From: Mycobacterium numidiamassiliense
GTDB taxonomy: Bacteria; Actinomycetota; Actinomycetes; Mycobacteriales; Mycobacteriaceae
Assembly (NCBI RefSeq): GCF_900157365.1
Contig: NZ_FUEZ01000004.1
Span: 2,343,066-2,407,065, forward strand
Direction of reading: 5' to 3'
Length of the DNA stretch: 64,000 nucleotides
Numbering within the stretch: position 1 is the stretch's first letter; each line of letters starts with the position of its first letter. Positions 9,491 through 15,984 of the stretch are shown piece after piece. The notes under the pieces were generated by a model. The model was given only the letters and a program-made list of their open reading frames with translations, did not search any database and was not told the DNA's origin. Position numbers and translations under genes: made by a program.

Positions 9491-9504
9491 GCGAACTCGC
9501 TCAG
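9487..9504 (+). terminator. Inverted repeat at the mobA stop
   Basis: CTGAGCGA (9487-9494) and TCGCTCAG (9497-9504) form a perfect eight-base inverted repeat with a two-base spacer, overlapping the mobA stop codon. It is followed by AT-rich sequence. A two-base spacer is short for a hairpin loop, so it could equally be a protein-binding palindrome. Confidence 0.4.
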
Positions 9505-10196
9505 CGGTTGCTGCAGACCTTTAATTAATTCTTCGGGTAATTGCTGCGCGTAGCTTTTAGGCTCATCTATTTCTTCGTTAATTGTTTGTTCATCCAAAAC
9601 GTTATTGGTTTGCCCGCGTCGATCGACCAAATTCGCGCCGATCCGCTGTCGAATTCGAAAATAGGCTGGTTCTTCGTCGTAAGACGTTGGGGGACAAACG
9701 GTTTCGTGTCTCAGGCGACGCGTGAAGGGGCCGTCGTCGGGTCAAGCCGCCAACCCCGGTCTGAAGTAACCGCAAGTGAAGATTTCCCAGCAAATTGCGT
9801 TGTGCAAATTCGGGTGGACCGGAGCGAGGGGGAGGAAGTTTGACGCTGGGGTGGCATCGGAACCCCGTGCATCGGTCCCTGGACCTCGTGTTGTGCTAAA
9901 GAGCTTGCGACAGTGTGTAACTCAGGTGATCGCTGCCGGAATGCGTTTGCGCGGCGCTAAACGTGGCTTCCCGCAGTGTTTTCGATCACGGCTAACGAGC
10001 CCTAGCGACGAATGCGGTTGCTGTCAAATGCGTTTGAGCTGCGGCGATTCGCTCCACGATGTCTCATCGTCGCAGGTGGAAGGGCATTTTAGGGCCCTCG
10101 AAAGCCTGATTGCGCGCCTTCGCGAGACCTGACGACTGCGTCGTGATCCGACCGCTTAACGGCCTGGCAAATGCGTGGTTCAACTCACAAATAGTG

Positions 10197-10212
10197 TGTG
10201 ATTAGGATCACA
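10197..10212 (+). promoter_or_regulatory. Perfect Crp (cAMP receptor protein) consensus site
   Basis: TGTGATTAGGATCACA fits TGTGA-N6-TCACA exactly, with six-base symmetric arms (TGTGAT and ATCACA). It lies 391 bases before the rpfE start and about 700 bases after mobA. In M. tuberculosis the Crp protein Rv3676 recognises this consensus and is known to control rpfA, a paralogue of rpfE. A weak -10-like GATAAG at 10237-10242 would place a start site about 45 bases downstream of the palindrome centre. The site is seen; its use for rpfE is inferred. Confidence 0.65.
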
Positions 10213-10547
10213 AATGTGTAGGCATCAAGACAGCTGGATAAGCCGGAAAAAGGCGCAGTTGACCTGCATGGATATTTTTCAGGGTGCGTTGTGATCGGCC
10301 TGTTATCGGATCGAGATATCGGCGTGTCGGATATGACGAACGCAATCGAGTCTCCTACTGTGCCTTTTAGCCCGAGACGGGTTAATAAAAAATTTAATCC
10401 ACGAATCCGCGTGTGAGCGGGGCTGCGAGCGGCGATGGCCGCGAGCGGCCAGCGGCTGTTGAGCCGACCGGGCAGATCTTGCCCGCCGCTGTCGTGCCCG
10501 AACGAGACGGCACGAGCCAAAGCACCTATTTCATCTCGACATAGCAC

Positions 10548-10573
10548 CTCAACCCGCCGCTGGGTGGGTTGAG
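10548..10573 (+). promoter_or_regulatory. Leader hairpin just upstream of rpfE
   Basis: CTCAACCC (10548-10555) pairs with GGGTTGAG (10566-10573), an eight-base stem with a ten-base loop, ending 22 bases before the rpfE ribosome site. Smaller GC stems lie upstream, such as CGGGCA with TGCCCG around 10470-10486. The leader could fold and affect rpfE expression. I do not see the conserved core of the ydaO c-di-AMP riboswitch known upstream of rpfA. Confidence 0.4.
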
Positions 10574-10603
10574 TTTGGCGCGCGCGCAGTCGAAAGGAAC
10601 AAC

Positions 10604-11054
10604 TTGAATAACGTCCGCAAGACGCTCATCCTGGCCGCGATCACCGGGACGCTGGTAAGCGTGCCGTCGGCCACCGCCAACGCGGAACCGATGGGCTTTG
10701 ACCCGAACGTTGCTCCCGCGGCACCTGCGCCTGACGCGCCCCCGCCGCCCCCGGCTCCCGACCCCGGTGGGCCTTGACCCGAACCTGCCTCCGCCGCCGG
10801 ACGCCCCCGCGCCGATCAAGGCGTACAGCGTGAACTGGGACGCCATCGCGCAGTGCGAGTCGGGCGGAAACTGGGGAATCAGCACCGGTAACGGCTTCTC
10901 CGGAGGCCTGCAGTTCACCTCCAGCACCTGGCACTCCAACGGCGGCGCGGGTTCTCCCGCCGGCGCCAGCCGTGAGGAACAGATCCGGGTGGCCGAGAAT
11001 GTGCTGCACTCTCAGGGCATCGGAGCCTGGCCGGTCTGCGGCCGTCGCGGCTGA
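10604..11054 (+). pseudogene. rpfE: Resuscitation-promoting factor RpfE, frameshifted
   Basis: The TTG start at 10604 (AGGAA at 10595-10599) begins a signal peptide of about 28 residues, closely resembling M. tuberculosis RpfE, then a Pro/Ala/Asp-rich linker. This frame stops at TGA 10775-10777. The rest continues in the next frame: VGLDPNLPPPP, then the lysozyme-like Rpf domain with WDAIAQCESGGNW (catalytic Glu in CESGG) and the terminal WPVCGRRG. Removing one C from CCCC at 10762-10765 restores a single gene of about 149 residues. A sequencing error in the C-run is the likeliest cause; true inactivation or slippage is possible. Rpf proteins cleave peptidoglycan and wake dormant cells. Confidence 0.85.
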
Positions 11055-11089
11055 CCGACAGCCAGCGCAGGCGCCTAGCCGTCGCACGT

Positions 11090-11128
11090 AACAAGGAATG
11101 CCGGGCCTCGTGCCCGGCATTCCTTGTT
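11090..11128 (+). terminator. Strong hairpin terminator after rpfE
   Basis: A perfect 17-base stem: the left arm at 11090-11106 begins AACAAGGAATG and the right arm at 11112-11128 is its exact complement, with a five-base loop (CTCGT). It lies 36 bases after the rpfE stop. The outer stem gives CCTTGTT at the 3' side, a short T-rich tail. It can terminate from both strands, including the minus-strand gene ending at 11149. Confidence 0.85.
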
Positions 11129-11148
11129 AAATGTGCAGGTGAAGAGGC

Positions 11149-11397
11149 CTAAGCGTTTACCTCTGTCTGAGGTCCCAGGGTCACAGCGAACTTGCCGTTG
11201 TGTTCTTGTTTTACGGACCCGAGGTCCTCGAGCAAGGACAAGAACTGGCGCCACTCGATGCTCCCGCCCGCCGGGTGCCTGAAGATCTTCTCAATCGTCA
11301 GGCGATGGTGACCGCTCCCGTGCGAGGTCACTGGTTGGTCCTCTGGTTGTTGTGCCACGTGATCATTCGTGTCAGCCAGGCGCGGGCACTGGGTCAC
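11149..11397 (-). CDS. Small HicA-like hypothetical protein, probably C-terminally truncated
   Basis: The 82-residue frame contains a stretch reminiscent of HicA-fold (double-stranded RNA-binding-like) small proteins: TIEKIFRHPAG, IEWRQFLSLLEDLG and HNGKFAVTLG. From memory, relatives in mycobacteria continue for another 20 or so residues with a His-Pro-containing strand, whereas this copy stops right after TEV. No HicB partner is visible, so toxin-antitoxin function is doubtful. The GTG start at 11397 overlaps the end of the upstream H+-ATPase gene by 26 bases; a GTG at 11358 is an alternative start. No clear ribosome site was found. Confidence 0.5.
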   Translation of the reverse strand: MTQCPRLADTNDHVAQQPEDQPVTSHGSGHHRLTIEKIFRHPAGGSIEWRQFLSLLEDLGSVKQEHNGKFAVTLGPQTEVNA

Positions 11398-13888
11398 GAT
11401 CTGTTTCGAACTTTTTATTTGCCTTCGTTGCCGGGTCGAGGATGCGGTAGGCCAGAAGTTTGATGCAGTCGCTGACGAGGAACCAGACGAAGGCGTATCC
11501 CCATACCGTCGCTGCCCACCCCCAGCCCAGCGGGGTCATGAATAGCCCGTACACCGCGATGAGGGTGGCGACGGACTGGGTGCCGAGGACAGCGATCAAC
11601 AAGATGCGGGCCGGGCGGATGGACCAAAAGGGGCCGCGGGTTCGGGTCAAGAAAATAGTCAGGTGACCCGCGACGGACAGCATCAGATACATCAGCGTCT
11701 GGACTCGCGGATGGCCAAGGTCGAAGACACGGTCGCCCAGGTAGAACAAGCCGAACGCGGCGATCGGTCCAAGCACCCCCAGGACCGTGGAGATGCCGAG
11801 CACCAGGCGCATGTTCCAGGCTTCGGGCTCGTTGCGGTAGCGGACGTTGTCGTAGGCGATGGACAGGATTGCGCCGTCGTTGAGCAGCGCGAGCATCACG
11901 ATCATGATGGCCGTGAGCGGGTAGAAGTTGAAGACCAGGATGGCGACGGTCATGAACAGCAGCACCCGCAGCGTTTCGGCGACGCGGTAGATCGCGTAGC
12001 TGTTCATTCGCTGAAAGATCTTGCGGCTCTGCTTGATTGCCTCGATGATCACCGACAACCCCGGGGTCAGCAGCACGATATCGGCAGCGGCGCGGGCGGC
12101 GTCGGTGGCGCCCGATACGGCGATGCCGCAGTCGGCTTTTTTCAGGGCCGGCGCGTCGTTGACCCCGTCTCCGGTCATCCCGACGATGTGGCCGTGCTGT
12201 TGCAGAACGTCGATGATGTGATATTTGTGCTCGGGAAAGACCTGGGCGAAACCGTCTGCGGTCTCGATGGATTCGGCAACTGCCGCCGATTCGCTCTTGC
12301 TGGTATCGCCCAAGGCTGCGGCGTCGAGGATGTCGGCGCCCAAGCCGACCTTGGCCGCGGTTTCCTTCGCGATGGCTAGTGCGTCCCCGGTCACCATCTT
12401 GATGGTGACGCCCATGGCTGCGGCGTTGGCGATGGTCGCCGCGGCGTCGTCGCGGGGTGGGTCGAATAGTGGCAGTATGCCGACGAATTGCCAGTCGCCG
12501 TCCCCGTCGGCGCGGGCCACGCCCAATGACCGGAAGCCGCGGGCGGCGAAATCATTGACTGCCTTGTCGGCGGCGGGTGTGATCTGCGCGGCGTTGGCGG
12601 CCAGCGCAAGGATGACCTGTGGGGCGCCCTTCGTGACCCTAAAGGTGGTCTCGTCGGCGCTCACGACGGTGGCCTCGGTGCGTTTGTGCACGGGGTCGAA
12701 GGGTTCAAAGTGGGTGACGGTGTAGGCCTGCAGGACCTTGGCGTCCTCGAGGCCGCCGAGTACCGCCCGGTCGATCGGGTCGTCGTTGTCCGCGCGGGAG
12801 GCCAACGCGGCGTCCAGAATGACGTCAGCGGGGGTGACGCAGTCGATGCTGAACGGGGTGCCCAACGTGAGCGAGTTTTGGGTCAGGGTGCCGGTCTTGT
12901 CCGCGCACAGCACGTCGACGCCGGCGAGTTCCTCGATGGCGACCAGCCGGCTCACGATGGCTTGTTTTCTGGCGAGTAGCCGTGCGCCGACGGCCATCGT
13001 CACCGACAGCACGGTGGGCATCGCGACCGGGATCGCGGCGACGGTCAGCACGAGGGCGAACTGCAGCGTGGTCAGGATCGCGTTGCCGCGCACCAGGGAG
13101 GCGGTGACGATGACCGTGACGAGCGCGACCGCCAGGATGATCAGGTAGTTGCCGATCTTGAGCACGGCGCGCTGGAAATGGCTGACGGTGCGCGCGCCTT
13201 GCACCAACTCGGCGGTCTTGCCGAAGTAGGTGCCGGTGCCGGTGGCATAGACCAGGGCGCCTATTTCACCTTGCCTGACAATGGATCCGGAGAACACCGC
13301 GTCGCCGGGTGTGCAGGTGGCGGGCAGCGACTCCCCGGTCAGCGCGGACTGATCGACCTCGATCTCGTCGCCCTCCAGCAGCCGGGCGTCGGCGGGGACG
13401 ATATCGCCCAGGCGCAGCCGGATCACATCACCGGGCACCAACTCCCGCGCCGGCGCGGTGATCCATGCGTCGTCGCGTTTCACGCGTGCGTTGATCGCCA
13501 GCTTGGCTTTGAGGGCCTCAATTGCGTTGCCGGCCTGCCGTTCCTCGGTGTAGCCGACCACACCGTTGGCGACAAGCAGCAGCAGAATGATGAAAAAATC
13601 TGGCCAGTGCCCGACCGCGCCGGACAAGATGACGGCGATCTCGATCATCCACGGAATCGGGCCCCAAAAGTAGCTGAGGAACTTCAGCAGCGGGTTGGGT
13701 TTGTGCTCGGCGATCTCGTTCGGCCCGGACTGCGTCAACCGCATGGCGGCCTCAGCCTGACTCAGGCCGCCAGGGGAGTAGCCAAGCTCTTTTTCCAGCT
13801 CGAGCATGGGTGCCGATTTCAAGTCGGGACCCGGTTCAGGTGCGCCCGCAGAGCGCGGCGGCGCGACATGCGGCGCGTCAGCGGTCAT
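11372..13888 (-). CDS. Plasma-membrane proton-efflux P-type ATPase (P3A)
   Basis: P-type ATPase of 838 residues resembling plasma-membrane H+-ATPases. The actuator motif TGES is at 184-187, the phosphorylation motif DKTGTLT begins at Asp330, and the hinge motif GDGVNDAPA is near 575. A PVAMP segment lies in TM4 (about 287-291). The N-terminus lacks heavy-metal domains, and no CPx metal motif is present. The predicted role is ATP-driven proton export, setting membrane potential or internal pH. It lies with a slipin, phosphoketolase and Kup in a block not present at this place in M. tuberculosis. The short N-terminal Pro/Ala region is probably cytoplasmic. Confidence 0.9.
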   Translation of the reverse strand: MTADAPHVAPPRSAGAPEPGPDLKSAPMLELEKELGYSPGGLSQAEAAMRLTQSGPNEIAEHKPNPLLKFLSYFWGPIPWMIEIAVILSGAVGHWPDFFIILLLLVANGVVGYTEERQAGNAIEALKAKLAINARVKRDDAWITAPARELVPGDVIRLRLGDIVPADARLLEGDEIEVDQSALTGESLPATCTPGDAVFSGSIVRQGEIGALVYATGTGTYFGKTAELVQGARTVSHFQRAVLKIGNYLIILAVALVTVIVTASLVRGNAILTTLQFALVLTVAAIPVAMPTVLSVTMAVGARLLARKQAIVSRLVAIEELAGVDVLCADKTGTLTQNSLTLGTPFSIDCVTPADVILDAALASRADNDDPIDRAVLGGLEDAKVLQAYTVTHFEPFDPVHKRTEATVVSADETTFRVTKGAPQVILALAANAAQITPAADKAVNDFAARGFRSLGVARADGDGDWQFVGILPLFDPPRDDAAATIANAAAMGVTIKMVTGDALAIAKETAAKVGLGADILDAAALGDTSKSESAAVAESIETADGFAQVFPEHKYHIIDVLQQHGHIVGMTGDGVNDAPALKKADCGIAVSGATDAARAAADIVLLTPGLSVIIEAIKQSRKIFQRMNSYAIYRVAETLRVLLFMTVAILVFNFYPLTAIMIVMLALLNDGAILSIAYDNVRYRNEPEAWNMRLVLGISTVLGVLGPIAAFGLFYLGDRVFDLGHPRVQTLMYLMLSVAGHLTIFLTRTRGPFWSIRPARILLIAVLGTQSVATLIAVYGLFMTPLGWGWAATVWGYAFVWFLVSDCIKLLAYRILDPATKANKKFETDRDPVPAPG

Positions 13889-14234
13889 GGCGTCCGGTCC
13901 AAACGCCGTATGTCAGCGGCCGGTTCGCGCCGTGAGCGATCTAAAGAGTCATGCCGGATCAGACACATGACGCTGTCGATCGGAAAATATTGCGCAGGAG
14001 CCGGTTTCGGCGTCCGCGGACTGGCTACGGTGGTAATGGCGATTCCCGACGTGTGCGGAGTTCACCGGTTGTCCGGTCGTGAGCAAGGGCTCAGTGAGAT
14101 GCGGCGGCGGACAGCCACTCTCATTCCGGACTGGTTGAGCGTCCCAACGCCGTTGACGGTACCCTACGGGCGCGTCCGCTCTCAACGGATGTCACGGCCC
14201 CGGTTGTCGTCGATGTCGATGACTCCACCGAGGA
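13889..14234 (-). other. Intergenic region upstream of the H+-ATPase
   Basis: No intact gene was seen. On the minus strand a short frame from about 14260 to 14182 reads HAIAQLILGGVIDIDD and then stops; it may be the tail of a lost gene joined to the GAF-ANTAR remnant next door, but I could not assign it. The ATPase promoter should lie here, but no convincing -10/-35 pair was found. Confidence 0.4.
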
Positions 14235-14441
14235 TCAGTTGTGCGATAGCGTGCCGGTCGGTATCGCATCGACCGCAAACGCCGCGACCTCGGACAGCAA
14301 CTCAGGCAGCCCGCGGCTACCGGCCACCAGGCCTGCCAACTCGCCGATGGCGGTCTGCAGGTCGGCGGCATCGGCGCTGGCCTGCGCTGGCGTCAGTGAT
14401 CCGACTGGGATGCTGTCGACGCTGTTGGTGAACTCGGTCAT
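14235..14441 (-). pseudogene. Remnant of a GAF-ANTAR type regulator (N-terminal fragment)
   Basis: The 68-residue frame starts MTEFTNSVDS and contains LQTAIGELAGLVAGSRG and LLSEVAAFAVDAIP. This matches the beginning of mycobacterial GAF-ANTAR proteins, where a GADG-type continuation is expected. Here similarity ends abruptly after DAIP and a stop follows six residues later. The GAF core and the RNA-binding ANTAR domain are absent. It is therefore best read as a truncated gene left by a deletion. It could still be expressed as a short peptide, but no function is supported. Confidence 0.55.
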
Positions 14442-14952
14442 CCTTATGCCACCTGTGCTCATCAAGGCCCCGGTCGGTGCCCGCCGTACCGAGACAGAGC
14501 CCGCCAACTACCCATGCGGCCCAACAGCCACGAGGTGGATTGTCACGCCAAGAGTACCGCCGCTCGCAGTTCTGGGGACAGTGCCGGTCACTGCAGTCCT
14601 TGGTACGTGCCGCCGCGCCTGCGGACATTCACCGCCGGTATCGCCGGGCACCGCGGTGGGATGCGGTTCGCCCCAGGCGGAATGGGTGGAAGTGGTCCCA
14701 CGGGTGTAGCCTTTGGGGTGCTGGGAGTTTCAGCTGGTTCGGGATGAGTTCAGCTGTCCGCTGCAGAACTCGAGGAGCGTTGGCTCCGAGGCCCTTACGC
14801 GCCGGTGATCGTCTGCACATCAGGATCACCATGACTGCTTTACAGAATCTTTCTATTCAATCGGCCCCCTTACCACGCCTGCGAACAATGACGGTTGCGG
14901 ATGACGTGGCCGTGGGCAGACTTGAGCACGGCTCACCGAGCGGTGCACAGCG
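14442..14952 (+). other. Gene-poor region upstream of the slipin gene
   Basis: Between the GAF-ANTAR remnant and the slipin start there is about 510 bases with no recognisable full gene. The only plausible coding piece is a 41-codon frame at 14831-14956 (listed separately). Promoters for the divergent remnant and for the slipin gene should be here; none could be picked out with confidence. Confidence 0.4.
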
Positions 14953-14956
14953 ATGA
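14831..14956 (+). CDS. Possible 41-residue leader peptide coupled to slipin
   Basis: ATG 14831 has AGGA at 14822-14825, about five bases upstream, and the frame ends in TGA at 14954-14956, overlapping the slipin ATG (ATGA). That arrangement is typical of translational coupling in this genome. The peptide begins MTALQNLSIQ and has no recognised domain. It could be a leader peptide, the remnant of a longer gene, or chance. Base use is less GC-rich than its neighbours over the first 12 codons. Confidence 0.35.
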   Translation: MTALQNLSIQSAPLPRLRTMTVADDVAVGRLEHGSPSGAQR

Positions 14957-15807
14957 ACGCGCTAGGCGTCGTCGTCTTTGTTTTAGTCGCACTGTCACTG
15001 CTGGTGCTGGCGATGGCGGTGCGAATTGTCAAACAATACGAGAACGGCGTGCTGTTCCGGCTGGGCCGGGTGATCGGAGAACGCCAACCCGGGTTGCGGC
15101 TGATCATTCCGTTCATCGATGTGCTGCACCGCATTTCGTTGCGAATCGTGACGATGCCGATCCAATCCCAGGGGATCATCACCCGCGACAACGTCACTGT
15201 CGACGTCTCCGCGGTGGCCTACTTCAAGGTCGTCGACGCGGTGAAGTCGGTCGTGGCGATCGAGGACGTCTATGCCGCGATCGATCAGATCGCGCAGACG
15301 ACGCTGCGTAAGGTCGTGGGTCAGCACACCCTGGACGAGACGCTCTCAGAGACCGACAAGATCAACCTCGACATCCGCGCGATCCTGGATGTCACCACCA
15401 TCGAATGGGGCGTGCAGGTCACCCTGGTGGAGCTCAAAGACATCCAACTGCCCGACAGCATGAAGCGCGCGATGGCCCGCCAAGCGGAGGCGGAGCGAGA
15501 AAAGCGGGCGAAAATCATTGCCGCCGAGGGTGAATCGCTGGCCGCTGCCGCTTTGGGCGACGCCTCGGACACCATGATGGCCCACCCGCTGGCGCTGCAG
15601 CTACGCAATCTGCAGACCCTGGTCGAGCTCGGCGTCGATAAGAACACCACCGTCGTTTTCCCGGCACCGTTGATGTCGACTATCGCCGAACTCGGAACCT
15701 TCCTGGCCCGAGAAGCCGGCGCCGCAACCCCCTCAGAGCCACAGTCACCGATTGCCCTCCCGGCAGCGGTGGGCAACGGAACCCCCGCGGCCGGCAGCCA
15801 GTCGTGA
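14953..15807 (+). CDS. Slipin/stomatin-like SPFH-domain membrane protein
   Basis: The protein has 284 residues: an N-terminal hydrophobic anchor (about 3-25), then an SPFH/band-7 domain with KQYENGVLFRLGR, PGLRLIIPFID and the TRDNVTVDV strand. A charged helical region rich in Glu, Lys and Ala follows (about 175-200, AEAEREKRAKIIAAEGE), and the tail is Pro/Ala-rich. Slipins form membrane scaffolds and often pair with an NfeD-type protease; no NfeD gene is seen nearby. In this place it may organise or stabilise membrane transporters such as the adjacent H+-ATPase, which is inference only. The start may be coupled to the upstream micro-frame. Confidence 0.88.
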   Translation: MNALGVVVFVLVALSLLVLAMAVRIVKQYENGVLFRLGRVIGERQPGLRLIIPFIDVLHRISLRIVTMPIQSQGIITRDNVTVDVSAVAYFKVVDAVKSVVAIEDVYAAIDQIAQTTLRKVVGQHTLDETLSETDKINLDIRAILDVTTIEWGVQVTLVELKDIQLPDSMKRAMARQAEAEREKRAKIIAAEGESLAAAALGDASDTMMAHPLALQLRNLQTLVELGVDKNTTVVFPAPLMSTIAELGTFLAREAGAATPSEPQSPIALPAAVGNGTPAAGSQS

Positions 15808-15984
15808 TCGCCGCGCTGATGATGTGGTCACTGATCGGGTGGAGTCACTGAGTGACGCACCGCGCCGTGCGATCCACCCAGCTAACGACACCGGTTGCCG
15901 CATCGACTCCGCGGCCCCAATGACACCGACAAGCTACGAACTCAACCGCCAGAGCACTCCCGACGTGTCGAGCAAAGGACACCC

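Larger units (their letters stand above)
9491..10603 (+). other. Long low-GC gene-free stretch and rpfE leader
   Basis: About 1.1 kb with no convincing gene. The first 900 or so bases are clearly richer in A and T than the rest of the window, for example around 9530-9605 and 10310-10400. Short open frames on both strands have no recognisable motif, mycobacterial codon bias or ribosome site. M. tuberculosis carries small hypothetical genes (Rv2452c, Rv2451) between mobA and rpfE; I could not recognise them here. The region does hold a perfect Crp-type palindrome (10197-10212) and hairpins near rpfE, so part of it is probably regulatory. Confidence 0.6.

Noticed and set aside
9541..9843. 100-codon frame in the mobA-rpfE gap, with a hydrophobic start
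   Set aside because: No ribosome site, no recognisable family and low-GC codon use unlike the genome; probably chance.
10213..10600. c-di-AMP (ydaO-type) riboswitch upstream of rpfE
   Set aside because: Known upstream of rpfA in mycobacteria, but the conserved core sequences were not found here; only simple hairpins are visible.
10698..11054. Reading the rpfE catalytic domain as a complete gene from an internal start
   Set aside because: It would lack a signal peptide, while a perfect RpfE-like signal peptide lies immediately upstream in the neighbouring frame; a frameshift explains both.
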